DNA from: Paramacrobiotus metropolitanus
Lineage: Eukaryota; Tardigrada; Eutardigrada; Parachela; Macrobiotidae
DNA: 64,000 bases
Assembly: GCF_019649055.1 (NCBI RefSeq)
Contig: NW_026570286.1
Location: forward strand, 496,001 to 560,000
Reading direction: 5' to 3'
Under the pieces are notes generated by a model, which saw only the letters and a list, made by a program, of their open reading frames with translations, had not been told where the DNA came from and did no database searches. Shown one piece after another: positions 35,153 to 48,299 of this stretch; the stretch's first letter is position 1, and every line of letters begins with the position of its first letter. A program made the translations under genes and the position numbers.

Positions 35153-37010
35153 ATGGATCACGACGGTATACAATGTTGGCAGGTGTCATAATCTAAGTAA
35201 CCCTTCGGAAAATGCGGATTTTTTTAGAAGGCTCTAACGAGGCTGAACGTGAAATGGACGATATATCCGCACCGTCGCCGTATCCCTACGTAGCTGCCAG
35301 GCGCACTCGCAAGGTAGAAAGCGGATTATAATAGCAATTTTTGCGAGCGCTCGTACTTACATAATCGGATAGCCTGCTTCGCATCTTTCTTTAGAATGTC
35401 GGCGGTTTTTGGGAAGTTGTAATCGGAAACATTACTTTAAAGTTGGGTCATGTTTTAAGCGTTTTGATATAATTTTTTTTTAAATTTTGGTAATTTTCGT
35501 TGTGATTCAGAAAAACTCTGTTAATAAAATTCAGTGGTTTATTTAAGAAGTATCTCTTCCGCCGTAATGTTAAAACGCATTGCAGTAATTTATTTTGCAG
35601 TCCCATCATGAACCTGTTCACTCGAACACCGTCACCACACTCGAACCGGCAGTAACCATTGTCCGCGGCGAGGCCGACGGAACCACTACATATTACAAAA
35701 TCATTTCCACCACCACACCGGGCGCTTCCGCTTTGGCTGGCCATAGTGAAACAGCCGGTGGGGAGTCTATGCTGGGAAAAGTGCAGGTTTGTCACGATAG
35801 AAAAAATCACTGGAAACCGTTCCTGTAGCATATGCTTTTGCAGTTAATAAACGGCTCGTTGCACTTTCCCAACGGCACCGTGGTGGTTCCCTCTACGCAG
35901 CCGGGAGAAATCTTGAACAACTCGGATTTTGGAAATATGGCCAATGCCAACCTGCTTTCGACGCAGCCGACTATGGTTTCCGTTAGCATTCCTGGAGGTA
36001 AGAATAGTAACCTTTCGCTTATTAAGTTAATCATGTGAGCGTGTAGTACAATGTATGCTGTATGCATTCTGTATGCATTGTATGTTGTATGCTGTATGCA
36101 TTCATGACCTGTGTGTAGGTGCTGGTGCCGGTCGCTACCGGTCAATTACCATTCCCGACTTGAACAGTAAACAGCGCAAATCACCGGCATTACCATCTAG
36201 GGACGAACGCCGTCGCCAAACACACAACGAAGGTATGAAATTATCAGCAATAAACACTGTAATTGTAAAATGTGTTCACATTAAGTCCTTTCTTTGCAGT
36301 GGAGAGGCGTCGTCGGGATAAAATCAACCAGTGGATATCGAAACTGCAGGCGATTGTGCCGAACGCTGCTGGAGATAATAGTAAACATTCTCAGGTGCGA
36401 ACCAGTGACCTGCTTTTGCATATATTTTTGTATACATTTTAAATTCCACGTTTTCTCCTGTTTTATCTAATTATTATTTATCACCTGGTTATTCTGGATT
36501 TAAAGTTTTCACAGTGACCTCATTGTCCGGTAAATTCTAATTCAGATATGACACTTCTGTCTGGATTTCCGGTGGGGTAAAAGAAAATAGCGAGTTTTAT
36601 GGCTGTGTATGTTTCTGACGACAATACAGTTTCGTACGCTCGTGACAGATTTTGTTGGGCTGTTTGTGAATTCTCAGCAGATTAATGATTTTTTCTTGAA
36701 TTAATTTGATCATGTCTACTCTGTGCAGAGCAAAGGTGTCGTGCTTTCCAAAGCGGTGGATTATATTTCCCTTCTCCATGAACAGCTGGCGCAGATGCGT
36801 TCCGCCAAGGATAACTCGCAGAAACTCCATCTCCTGGCAATTGAGAACGAGGTGTACAAAAAGCAGGCGGATGTCCTGAAGAACTACATTCACGAGAAAG
36901 GCTTGGAACTGCCTCCCAATATGCCGACAGCGGCACTCAACGCCCTGCAGGAACTGCAACAGGGCACGGCGATCCTCATTGCGCAACAGACTCGCCCGCC
37001 CAGCAAGTGA
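35153..37010 (+). CDS. USF: USF, upstream stimulatory factor (bHLH-leucine zipper)
   Basis: Nuclear transcription factor that binds E-boxes (CACGTG) as a dimer. Exons: 35153-35165, 35228-35313, 35601-35786, 35844-35997, 36119-36232, 36300-36394, 36729-37010; 309 residues in frame. The N-terminal half resembles the USF activation region (TTTYYKIISTTTPG; NGTVVVPSTQPGE). The DNA-binding region is split over three exons: RDERRRQTHNEVERRRRDKI (His, Glu and Arg of the E-box contact H-x3-E-x3-R are present), then NQWISKLQAIVPN, then SKGVVLSKAVDYISLLHEQL and a leucine zipper (LHLLAIENEVYKKQADVLKN). The bHLH block is nearly identical to vertebrate USF1/2. Start: the 13-nt exon MDHD joins at phase 1; alternatives are ATG 35212 or ATG 35254 without it. 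AATAAA at 37340-37345 is a likely polyadenylation signal. Confidence 0.95.
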
Positions 37011-38080
37011 TTGACAGAATTCTCGCACTTTCTTTGTACCGATGTGTTTTCGTACGGTTTTTCAATTTTCCTCGCAACACTGAATGCGTAGCGGCGGTTG
37101 CGGTTTTTATAGAGTATTCCAATATGGGCTCCCGATTGAAATGTATGTTGCTTGTTAATATGGCGCTATTTATTGCTGATCGGAAGTGGCCAGTGGTGGA
37201 ATTAGCTTTTTTGGCTAGCTTGCGTGTATCTCAAACTCGGTCGCATGAGTGGGTGATCTTTGTTTTATCGTTTAATGGATGTTATCGTTTCATTTTGTTA
37301 GTTTCTTTCGCACAAGGGAGTATAAACCACTCAGAATCAAATAAAGTCGTGATTCCGCAGCTCTTTTGGTTGTTTGTAGTTTATGGCAGTTTGCGAATGG
37401 TCAGTCATCGGTTTTCGTTTGTTGCGCGTTGTTTATATGGCGCGGTACATATCTGTACAGTGTACACCGAAAAGATTCCTTAACACTTAACAGTGCTATC
37501 GACTTCCAAATCATTCGTATGGAACTTACGTTTTTCCTAACCACCCTTGGCTGAAACCGGAAAATTATTTAACAAATTAGATTAAATTATTAAGTTCTGC
37601 AACTTCTAAAACCAGCTTTCTGCCCGTTTTTGGTGTCCACTGGCCATTTTAACTAAGTAAGTACGAACAGGTGAGTGCTTAATCAGTGTTGTAGTGAAGT
37701 GGCCGTAGTCTCTGATGCTAAGCCTGTACTACTTGCGCTAAATCCGATTTTTTTGCGTTATGTTGTTCTCTGCGACTGATCCATCCATGCTTGCGTTAGG
37801 ATTCGCATTTATTTCGTTTGGTTCCGAAACGAAACTTGCGAGATCGCGGAGTAGTAATCGGGAATTTTATCCAGTTGTTTGGAATTTTCCCATCCCATGC
37901 ACACCGTCACATCATTGGCGCACTTTGGACCGGGCCAGAAGGCTGTTTGATGCTGCATTCCCTGATCAGCTGCTATCACGTGAGACCCCTGCATCTCTCG
38001 CCCCCCTTGTCCGCTGGACGTTCCCATCTCCTTTGAGGCGGTAGTTTACCCGGAATTCAGCACCACAGTTGTGATACAGA
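37011..38080. other. Intergenic, USF 3' region and V-ATPase promoter
   Basis: AATAAA at 37340 fits USF. A 158-codon frame starting at the USF stop (37007-37483) crosses that signal and looks like chance. No other gene is visible before the V-ATPase ATG. Confidence 0.5.
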
Positions 38081-40933
38081 ATGTCTGAGTACTGGCTGAT
38101 ATCCGTGCCTGGTGAGCCCACGGCCCAACAGGCCTTCGACAATCTGAACAATGCCACGAGCAAGACAAACAATCTCTCGGCCAACTACAAGTTCCATGTT
38201 CCAGATCTGAAGGTAAACCGTGTTTCTGAGGAATTCTAATTAATGTTTTACCTGCGCAAACGATCGCTTGATGGGTTGAGTGACGTTACAATCGCTGCGC
38301 ACGATACTGAAACTGTTAGAAGCAGTCGTTCAGCTTGAATGTTGGAATCCTCACTTGTGCTAACGTATAGCTAGTTGGCTTGTCTGGTGGTCATGTACGA
38401 AAAGTTGTGCGTTTCATGTGGCGAAAGCTATTGGAGGATATTGGCGACGCTCAGACTCTGTTGCTTATACATGTTTGATGTTCGTATATAGGTGGGCACT
38501 TTGGATCAGCTGGTGGGATTATCCGACGATCTGCTCAAATTGGACACCACAACAGAAGGGTAGGTGTTGTCGAATTTCGCCTCGACTCGACCAGTGTTTC
38601 AGCATTCCGTTCTTTGCGTTACAGGATCGTCAGAAAGTTAGCTGCATATCTGGGCGATGTCCTAGAGGACAAGAAGGAGAAGCTAATGGAGAATTTGCAG
38701 GCCAACGGAGGTGCGGGAATCATTCTTTGCTCATATGTAATCGTTGCTGCATTTTGGCAGAACTTCTGAGAACGGGACATGTCTGTTGTTGCAGTGGATA
38801 TCAACACCTACTTAACAAAATTCCAGTGGGATATGGCCAAATATCCCGTAAAGCAGTCGTTGCGAGGAATTGCCGATATCATATCCAAAGTAAGCTTTTT
38901 TTTAGAAATAAAATCTCTATCGCGGTAAAATCTTTTCCAGTCTTTGTGAAATTCATTATACTTACGTTCGAAATTCGTTCTTCACTGTTGAATTTGTTGA
39001 AGCTTTTTTTGTTATACGCGGTATTGTGATGTAAGATATTGTTAATTTTTGTACCGGGTGTATTAAAATAATTGAAGCTGACCAAAAGATTATCCCCATT
39101 CTCTTTGAGAAATTTTTTTCTGCGTAAATTATGCGTGGAAATGATGGAATACATACAGTACTATAAAGGATATTGTTATTTTTGTAGCAAGTTTATCAGA
39201 TTGAAGCTGACTTGAAGACCAAAGCGAATTCCTACAATCAGCTAAAAGGCAGCCTTCAAGCAATCGAGCGAAAAGCCACGTGAGAGATTCCGAGCAGTTC
39301 CGCGCAATATGGGCAAAGTTGATTTATTTCTTCTTTTTGCAGAGGTTCGCTGTTGACCAGAAATCTGGGTGATTTGGTTCAGAAAGAAGATTTCGTTCTG
39401 GAGAGCGAGTACCTAACAACGTTGGTCGTCGTTGTTTCCAAGTAGGATTTGTGATTGAAGCAATAATGTTTTGCCATTCGTGTTTGTTTTTGCAATTATA
39501 TTGTTCACAGACAGCAAGAGAAGGATTGGCTTGCCAAATACGAGAAACTGACAGATATGATTGTGCCACGATCATCCAAGTGAGCCACTTTTTCGGTCTG
39601 GAGGTTGTTCAGGATTTGTTACACTGTTTTTTTTTCTTCTACACAGGAAAATCTTTGAAGACAGTGAAAATTCTCTCTTTACTGTATCATTATTCTCCAA
39701 AGTTGCGGAAGAGTTCAAGCTCAAAGCCCGAGAAAACAAGTACGTACAGGACGCATGAGATAACAGTTGCTGCAAGTTTGGAAGGACGGTTCGCCTTCTG
39801 TTTTTGATTATTCCGCTTTAGTTATTAATTGTGTTGCGTTTATTTTCGCCAGGTTTATGGTTCGGGATTTCACTTACAATGAGAAGGAACTTGCGGCTGG
39901 GAAGGATGAAATGAATCGTTTAGCCGCTGATAAAAAGAAGCAATATGTAATATACCATTCATTGGTTGTAGAATCTTTTTTACAAATCCTAACGAGTAAT
40001 TAATTATATCGCAGGGTCCTTTGGTAAGGTGGTTGAAAGTGAACTTTAGCGAAGCATTCACTGCTTGGATTCACGTCAAAGCACTCCGGGTTTTCGTTGA
40101 ATCCGTATTACGGTAAGAGTGCCGAATATCTTTCCTTGTTGAAGAATGTACACGCAGATAAATTTTTTGCACGTATGTGACAGCTGACTATCTACGTTAT
40201 CTTTCAGATATGGTCTGCCAGTCAACTTCCAGACAATTTTAATGTTACCGAATAAGAAATCGACGAAAAAACTGCGAGAAGACCTGCAAAAGCTTTATGG
40301 ACATTTGGATACGGGCGGCCTGATGTCCGACAAACACAGCGATGTAAGATACCGCTTTTTGCAAAACATTTCTAATGTTTATCTGAATTTGTATGTGTAA
40401 ATTATCTGAGTGCGAAGTGGTGGGCATGGGTATACAGTAGCAACTAGCAAGTGAACTTCTACATGGCTTACTCCAACAAGTAAATGCATTTCATACACTT
40501 ATAAAGATACAGCCATATTTTGGTATACAAACGCGAAAGAGCAGTAAATATTTATTCATTTGTGCTGTTTTATCCGCCGCTCTCCAAGTTTTCACTTAAA
40601 GGTTTTGAATGCAGATTATGGTAATGCATTTGAGGTTTTTGCTACACTAATATTAGGCAGAGTGTCGTATCGATTTTCGATGTGTCATCAAGACGTGCAC
40701 TGTACAGTACTAAAAACTGGAAAATATTTTAAGGGGTGTCAGTTCGTGATGAGGAAAAATGGAATTCACATTCTGTCTGGCGTTAGCGATAGTTGTAATT
40801 CCGCCTAATTGTTTTGTTTTTGTAGGCTCTGGATATGCCGGGCATGGCCATGCCATCGGGATCTGATTATTATCCATACGTCTTCTACACGATCAACGCC
40901 GACGTTGTGGCAGAAGTGTCGAAAACATCATAA
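38081..40933 (+). CDS. ATP6V1C: V-type proton ATPase subunit C
   Basis: Stator subunit that clamps the cytosolic V1 rotor to the membrane V0 part and is released when the pump disassembles. Twelve short exons (38081-38212, 38492-38559, 38625-38710, 38795-38889, 39188-39279, 39343-39441, 39511-39579, 39647-39739, 39853-39946, 40015-40112, 40208-40343, 40826-40933) give 389 residues; human ATP6V1C1 has 382. Diagnostic blocks: [132 protein letters not shown] and [11 protein letters not shown]. All introns are GT-AG and between 60 and 480 nt. The start matches the family exactly. Confidence 0.97.
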
Positions 40934-41812
40934 AACGAAAATCCCTCTAACCGTTGACACGTGACTCATCAGATGGCGATATTATTATATCCATTTTAGC
41001 TATAATCCCAATTGTGTGATTTTGAGCATTATCATTGTGTCCCCATCGCTAACACATTCCTGCAAAAACGGGCCGCAATCTGTTGGGCTGGGCATCATTA
41101 TCCGGCACTCCGGTGACTTGTTGGCTGGTGAATGGTGAGCGAAAGCGCACTGTTCATTGCCGATTAGCGTAATCCCAACCCGGACCATTCCCGATCAGCT
41201 GACGATTCTTTCGGTCATTCCAGCATGAGTTATGGCGGTATGTGTATGTGTTTGCCTGGGAGCTTAATTGTTAGTGAGTGCTAGTTTGGTTTTACATTGT
41301 AAGTCTTTCTGTTGGGTTTGAAATACGTTTTCCTGTTATTATTGGATAATTATTAATATATGCTTTTATTGTGGTTTTTTTGTGGTGTGGTTTTAGTACG
41401 GGTACGGTAAAAACTGTAAGAAATCCATGAGTTTTACGAAGCGGAGAATTCCGTGCAGCTGTCCTGTGTGATAACTGTGAGCAAGTAAAAGCTATTCCTG
41501 AAAAAACGCCTGTCTTTTGTACTCGTATGTGTTTCAGTATTTGGACTTTACCGGTTAGTTAATTTCCTAATATTTTGATTATGGCTGCATTGTTGCCATT
41601 CTTTATTGAAATTCCTTATGTTTCGGTTTTCGTAACCAGTAGCGGTAGTAATTGTTCTTCATTGGAATACAGCTACTGGTAAAATCAATGGTCATCTACT
41701 GGTGGTCATCTACTGGTCATATTCATAAACAGGCAATTATTCGTCCGCATTCAAAATTAAATCTATCTTTATCCAAATTGAGCGCTGTAGGGGAAATCTT
41801 TCACGTGATTGC
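40934..41812. other. Convergent intergenic region
   Basis: Between the stop codons of V-ATPase subunit C (+) and the Ly6 gene (-). Holds both 3' untranslated regions. No further gene recognised. Confidence 0.5.
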
Positions 41813-44800
41813 CTATAGGATAAGATTAAAAGCTGCACCAAGCAGGAAAAAACTAATTATCCAACTGACGTTGATCAGATCATGCGCATGATGGGACAAA
41901 AATGTAAAAAATGGTTTAAATATTACTATTGAGCCGGTTATTGTCAAATCAGAATGTCGACGGCGTCCGTACAAACTTGTGGCCGCATTGCAAAGGGATC
42001 GCGTAGAACACGAGCAGACATAGCCCAAATGCGGGATATCGACGCAACCATCTTTTAGCGGCATATCGAAGCCGTCCATTGTGGGATCGATGCCGCAGGA
42101 TCTCTGCACGGCATGCGCTAAAAACAGCAATAAACAATCGTTATTTTCCATAAGACATTGCGCCAGAGTGTTAAGATGAGGCATAAATAGAATTCCAGCC
42201 AAGAGCGAAACTGCGAAAGCCAGAATTCGCTGCGATACAGTGTTCCCCATCTTCCGTATGTCTTTATTGTCTTGTAAAATTTCAAGTAATACATTAACTG
42301 TCAAATAATTGCATAGATACTCGTATAATATCCCGTCCACTTGCTGACTGTAACTGTTTGCATCTAATGATGTAGTACTGAAATTAATGTCATTTTATAC
42401 ATATGTATATACCTCTATGCCAAAAGTAAACTGCCTTATTTAAATGGAGGGAAGGCCTCTTCGAATTGAGGATCACAAACTTTGTGGAGCCTTTGCTGTA
42501 AAGTGGTAATACCGAAACTGATAATACTTTTTTGTAATTGGTAATATTGAAATTTTTTTGATTAATAATGAATAAACAAATTTCCGATATCCATAACCTA
42601 AATTGGTTAACATTAACTGTGTAACTGTACTGCAAATAATTTCTTTCATAGAATCCACTCGTACCTTCACTGTGTTTGAAATTATGGATTGTTACTGTGT
42701 AATTAATTTTACACCTGATGCAAAAACTATCTCATAATAATTTGAATATTTGAGCAGTTAATGACAGGTGACATTGCGTACTGTTATAGTACTGTCTAAA
42801 TGGTAGCCCCATCCGAATTTGATCCGTTGTGTAATTGTATAATGATGTGAAACCCTAATCCCGTATTTGCTTTGTAATTGCCATAATTTGACAAACGGGA
42901 AATGTCAGGGAGTGCAAGTTGGCAGAATATCTCGTGATACTGTGTAGTGGCCTGTCAAAATGCCGGCATCTCTAAGTGCGCTAAAACTCATACAAGATTT
43001 CCCGGCATTTCCGTTTTCCGGTATGGCTTTTGACGTGCGATTCCCTGAAGAGAATTACCTGTTTGGCTGGAATAAGTGCCTTATTTACAAAATGACTCCC
43101 ATTTCTTTGCTCATTACCGCTAGCTCCTGTGCAGTGTATACGGATTAATGAGGGGCGGCTTACTTTGGGGTGTGATAATCTTAAAGCATTCATGCGTCCC
43201 TTTGGTACAATTGACGATGTACCGCTGCAGTTTATCCATGTCCGCCGCGTAGGTGCTGCATCCGTCGTCATGGGTGCCGGAACATGCGTAACACTGCATC
43301 ACAAAGGCATCTGCAAAAAAAGAGCAAACTTTAATGAATTAACTTCCATAATACTGTAGTCATGCGATTTCATGGGCACTTTTCTACTTATAGTCTGACG
43401 TCAACTTATCTCTCTTTTGGACTCTGCAGGTGTCAGCCTTTTTAGCTGTTAGCAGTTATTTACTTGAGCTTGGTAAAATAATTAAAGTAAATAATAGTAA
43501 AATAATTAATGCATAGTAAAATAATTAAAGAAAGTGTTAATGCATGACGAAATTCCAAAAATATGTACGTATGACTGTTGTACATATTTGGTAAGCATAA
43601 CTGACTTGGGATACGATTGTGACGAATGTTGTCAATCGCCTCGTGCAGATTATCCAGCATGTCATATAATTGTAATATGACGTTTTTAACAAATTACGAG
43701 ATCGGCAAAGAAAACACAAGTCATAGAAGTAAACCGATGCTTAATAAATTCTATCATGTGTAAGCACGAAAACTCAAAACCTGCTCTAGTAAATACCCGT
43801 ATTATGTAGATGCCGGCTGGTTAATCCTAAACATTTGCGGTAAGGTGTGGCGTTATTATCATTAATGTAAACCATGAACGGTGATGCACTCTCTAAAGAA
43901 TTTGGGAAACATCATCTTGGGGTAGTGTATGTCTCTGTACTTCGTAATGTAGATTCGTTTAAGCACTTTTATAATCTACGTATGGGCGGACACCGAGCGT
44001 ATGTACAACATTTTGTAATTTACGACAATTTGTGCATATAATTTATCTGTGTATGGTTATACCGGGAAATTATGATTACAAGGGCGGATCAAACCATTAG
44101 GGAATTGTATCCAGCTAATTTCGGGACATTATCATTACGTAAGTAAAACCATGCCAAATGACAATTTTTTATCATTTTTGTCCTAGAAAAGATCAGGTGT
44201 TGTGCTGACGCCTTCCATACAAGATAAATCGACAGATTATTATCCAGGGTAACAAAACAAATCCATAGGGATCAACCACATCGCGTATCCCGTGTTGCTG
44301 TTATATACGAGAGAGGCTTGACAACTTAAGGATTTACGCTACTGAGCGGTTGTAACTGATGAATATTTCCTGGATAAAAGCTGAAACCCAAAGCGTCATT
44401 ACAGATTTCTAAGCAAACCGACTGTTTCAATACGGTTTCCGTACTACGGTACTGCCACTGACGTACGAAGCTGTAGTTATATAGGCCCTCGTTTTTATCT
44501 GTACATTTGCTGGAATCAAATTTACATACGTGCACAAATTCCCAAAAGGTTTCCCTACTTAACACTTTTTCAACTAGGTAAACTTGCAGCGACGCGCAGT
44601 AGGAAAAAAAGCTTTTCAATCTTCGGTAAACTTGAAACTTTACTTTGCACTAAGTCATTAAATTTTGGCTTTCTAGTAACACTGCACGCGCCGGTCACAT
44701 GGTTATCCGTATATACAATACATATGCGAGTATATTGTGCATTTACCTTACATAACTATGACTTCCGAATATCTTTCAGTCACTTAAAGACCTGCAGTCA

Positions 44801-45899
44801 AATCTTCTACAAAACTATTAATCAATGCGCGAAAACATAAAGACATGTTACGCTGCATGCATTTTTGACAGACTGATGCGACCTTCCAGCATTAATTAAA
44901 ATTAACAGTAGGAAAATAACCTGTCCGACGCGCGAGCTGATCGATTTTACTCGTACCGTTGCTGGCTCTGTGTGCGAGTTATCTGACCATAAACGCGCTA
45001 ATTAGTGTCTTTAAGGCATAATTAACTATTATTCCATAAAGATATCAATAATTTAATTATCAGCTTTTTTAACATCAGTTCAAATAAAATCAAAATACCC
45101 ATTAACCGCAGGTAACTATAACTGAAACGTGATAATTTGCAATCTTGTGCATTTCTGACGATGAATTATAATCCAGGGATAATAAGTAAGTATCATAAAT
45201 AATAAGTATGTAAAAGGAAGAACAAAAAATGACAGTGAAATAAACAACTTGATTTGCTATCCAAATGGATCATTTCACGTACCTGATGGTATTGTGTATG
45301 TAAGTTCTTATCTGCACTCACAAATTAATACATTATAACGTACTGTATAATACATTGGAACGTGTACTTTGAGCTAACACCTAATTTTTACCTGAAATAG
45401 AAAAACGTTTCTACTATTTTTAGACTTGTGTATAGTTTTATAAACTAAGGCTATCCCTGACTGCATGTAAATTTGTTAAAGAATCCGTAAATCTTGCATG
45501 GCTGGCGAAACGGCATTGAAATACGTAATCATATCAGCGCATCGTGGCGCACGGCATGGCCCAACTCGTAAATCATCATTTATTCGCTTCATCCCATGGA
45601 AATGCATTTATTTGTCGGACAAAAGTCGATTAAGCCCTGTGTTGATCCTAATTTAATCATACTTTACACATACCACTGCCGGCCATCACTGTCCGTCCGC
45701 CACTCAATACATGGGCCCACACCACCAACGGCAACAGGAATAACAAAGAGCGCGCCGGAAATGCCGCCGCCACGCAGCAGCATAATCCCACTCGGCAGCA
45801 GTACCGTTCCACCGCGGTGCGATTCGGCGGGGATTTCGTCATTGTAAAATTCCCCGAAAATTCGACAATTATTGCCGCTGTGACAATTATGGATTCCAC
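41813..45899 (-). CDS. Ly6/uPAR-type GPI-anchored protein (quiver/sleepless-like)
   Basis: Extracellular three-finger protein. Members of this family modulate potassium channels and nicotinic receptors at the surface. Three exons: 45899-45674, 43310-43164, 42117-41813, with a 2.4-kb first intron; 225 residues in frame. The first exon ends AGT G, the second begins AT GCC, so the phase fits. A signal peptide is visible as SLLFLLPLVVWAHVLSG, but it sits after a long N-terminal stretch, so translation may begin at the second ATG (45845). The mature part has ten cysteines in the Ly6 order: QCYACSG, DDGCS, VNCTKGTHECFK, RSCG, DGCVD, VCSCSTRSLCN. The last exon ends in a hydrophobic tail (WIISFFLLGAAFNLIL) typical of GPI-attachment signals. 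The upstream exon is the less certain part. Confidence 0.8.
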
Positions 45900-48299
45900 G
45901 TATCGGAGACATGCTTAAATGATCAATATCAACAATGGGGACCGGTCTGCAATTACATGATTAATGGCACTTTTGATGGGCACAATAAATACGGCAATTA
46001 TAAATGTCTCTTAAGTGGACGGTTAAAGACATATTCACTTATATAATTTCCCTCCATGATCTTGTCACGTACGCCCCGGTCGACGACGTCAACAGCACAC
46101 GACCAGCAATTAAAGGATCGGCGACAAAATCCCGGCACAGAAGAAAATTACTTCCCTTTCGGCAATTCTACGACATCGAAGGGAAATTTACCGGTAATTT
46201 CAGCAAAAATGTTAGATCATTCGGCTCATGTGCATGACAACCGGCTTTTCTGTAATAATATTGTATGTACTCGTATGTATATCTGGTCGATTATGCGGGA
46301 GTCAATCAAGAGAACATCCATTCACACTGCCGTGGAGAATTTTCTCGTATTTGCATTAAAAAATTGCATTTTTATATACGGAAGCCGATGTGATGATGAC
46401 AAGGCTATGCAAACAACAAATAAAATACCTAAACAGAAAATGAAAACATTTGCACAGGGAGAAAATGGAAAAAACATCCATCATTCGGGTTAAAAACGGG
46501 CCTTTTAAAGATTTTCGCCGGCAATTGTCACCAGCTACGGGATACATCATACACGTAAGACGTCGTCTACACAGGGCAATCCATAATCTGTCGTCAGATC
46601 TGTCTGCTACCGTTTGACGTCTGTTTACGCTGTGGTGCGGCTATACACATGTGCCGAGGTGGAATTAACGTGTAGTTTCACGCCTGGCCTAAGCCGAGCA
46701 CAATAGCCGCTTTTCTCGGTGTATATGTGTTGTGTCGATCCTCTTTATCCCGGTATTTTCTTTTATCCTTGATCGGGAATTTATATCTTTGTAGCACATA
46801 GGAGGAAAGTGGCTTCTCATGTTTCGTCCGGCACACACAAGACGGTGTGATCCATCTCTGCCCGGCATCGCTTTTATGATTTATTCTATGTATACATATA
46901 TCCTCAGCTTGTATTGCTATGGTGTGTATATGCGAGTACATTCGATAACATGTACAATGATGGGAATACGGGTGCCTAAAGCGCAAACTTTGATCTTTAG
47001 GAACCCGGGATCAGTTTTGTCCTGAGCCGGCATCGGCCGAGGAAAAAGCACGTTTTGTGTTCAATGATGTTTGAGAGTGTTTTTCTTCCGAGCACGTACC
47101 TGGAGTGACCTTATGCAACCCTTAAGCTACAGCATTTTCCAGTGTAAAGGCGTGAATTATTTTATAAATTTTTGTACTGTAGATTGTAAATTTTGCGCAG
47201 ACCGATCGATCGAAATATTAAACTTATAATCCATGTAGGCTTGTATTTACACAGCGTAATGATGCATGATGACACAAGCATCATTCAGCGCGAAAGGTAT
47301 CATCATTACAAAGTATCTGGTGACACCGGTGACACCGGTGACACCGGTGACACCTTTCGCGCTGAATGATGTTAATTATTTACTTTGTAAAAATTATCCA
47401 TGTCATTACCGCGAAATTTAACAGAAATTACTGGTAATACCCCAATGATTTCTATTATAACTAACATTACAGCATCACGAGACGTACGGAGGTCACATAA
47501 ACAAGGAGTAACACTGGTACCGGTGTCTCGGGAAAGCAGGGGGTGAATTGCAATATACGTATATGTACTGTACCTGATGACTTACGGCTCATCCTGTCTG
47601 TCAATGTGCATCATAATTCAAAACGAGCAGAAGAATGGCTTAGTTTTAATGATTTACTGATCCCCGATAAAAATTGACCTTTTTGTTTGTCGCACTCTTC
47701 GCAATGAGAACATTCGTAGTTCTTCCCCATTCATTAAAACTTCTAACGGGTACCAAAGATGCAAATTAATTATGATTACTGACGATTGACGAACCACTCA
47801 TTCACATGGCTATGCAAAGTTGTCGTAGTAAGTGTACGAGTTTGATTTTGGTATTGCATTTTCACTCACGAATACTTGTTTTGGGATTATGAAAAAATTT
47901 CTCAGTGATGGCAAAGTTAAAAAAATCCGAGTGCATAAATCCGATTTATTAATATATATTAACACGCATAAATTCGTAATAATAAATCAGACGGAATAAT
48001 CGCAGCCAATGCGGCAATTAACCACCACACAGAATGCTTACATTACAATCCTCGCTCAATATCAGCGCAAAAAGAACAACAAAAAAACCAGCTGACCACA
48101 ATGAAAGTACACCCAAGTGCAATTTCCGATGACAAACAACACACACTACCCGCACCAGCACGCAGAAAACAAAAACCCTTCCAACGACATTTACAACGAC
48201 ACAAAGCGAAATCCCTGCAAAAAAATGTCAAAAACCCGCGACATGCCAATAAACAATCCATAACAAAGCCGTGGAATGGAATGATTAACATCGCTCCAT
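45900..48299. other. Intergenic with an inverted-repeat element
   Basis: Upstream of the Ly6 gene and downstream of TCERG1, so it holds a promoter and a 3' untranslated region. A 145-codon frame at 46056-46493 and others here lack protein character. The notable structure is the hairpin at 47279-47371. Confidence 0.5.
47279..47371. repeat. 20-bp perfect inverted repeat flanking four 9-bp repeats
   Basis: The left arm 47279-47298 (CATCATTCAGCGCGAAAGGT) is exactly complementary to the right arm 47352-47371. Between them, at 47319-47354, the unit GGTGACACC occurs four times with no spacer; the last copy overlaps the right arm by three bases. Each unit is a palindrome apart from its central base. 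The element can form a long hairpin or a cruciform. The arms are GC-richer than their surroundings. Confidence 0.95.

Noticed and set aside
37007-37483. 158-codon frame after USF
   Set aside because: Starts within the USF stop region and crosses an AATAAA; best explained as 3' untranslated sequence.
44326-44619. 97-codon minus-strand frame with five cysteines inside the Ly6 first intron
   Set aside because: No clear splice sites connect it to the Ly6 exons, its first and last residues do not resemble a domain, and exons 1 and 2 of the gene already join in phase without it.
46056-46493. 145-codon plus-strand frame
   Set aside because: Mixed low-quality composition with no domain, no partner exons and no conserved-looking blocks.
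47279-47371. CRISPR-like array
   Set aside because: The repeats are 9 bp without spacers and the setting is a eukaryotic chromosome.
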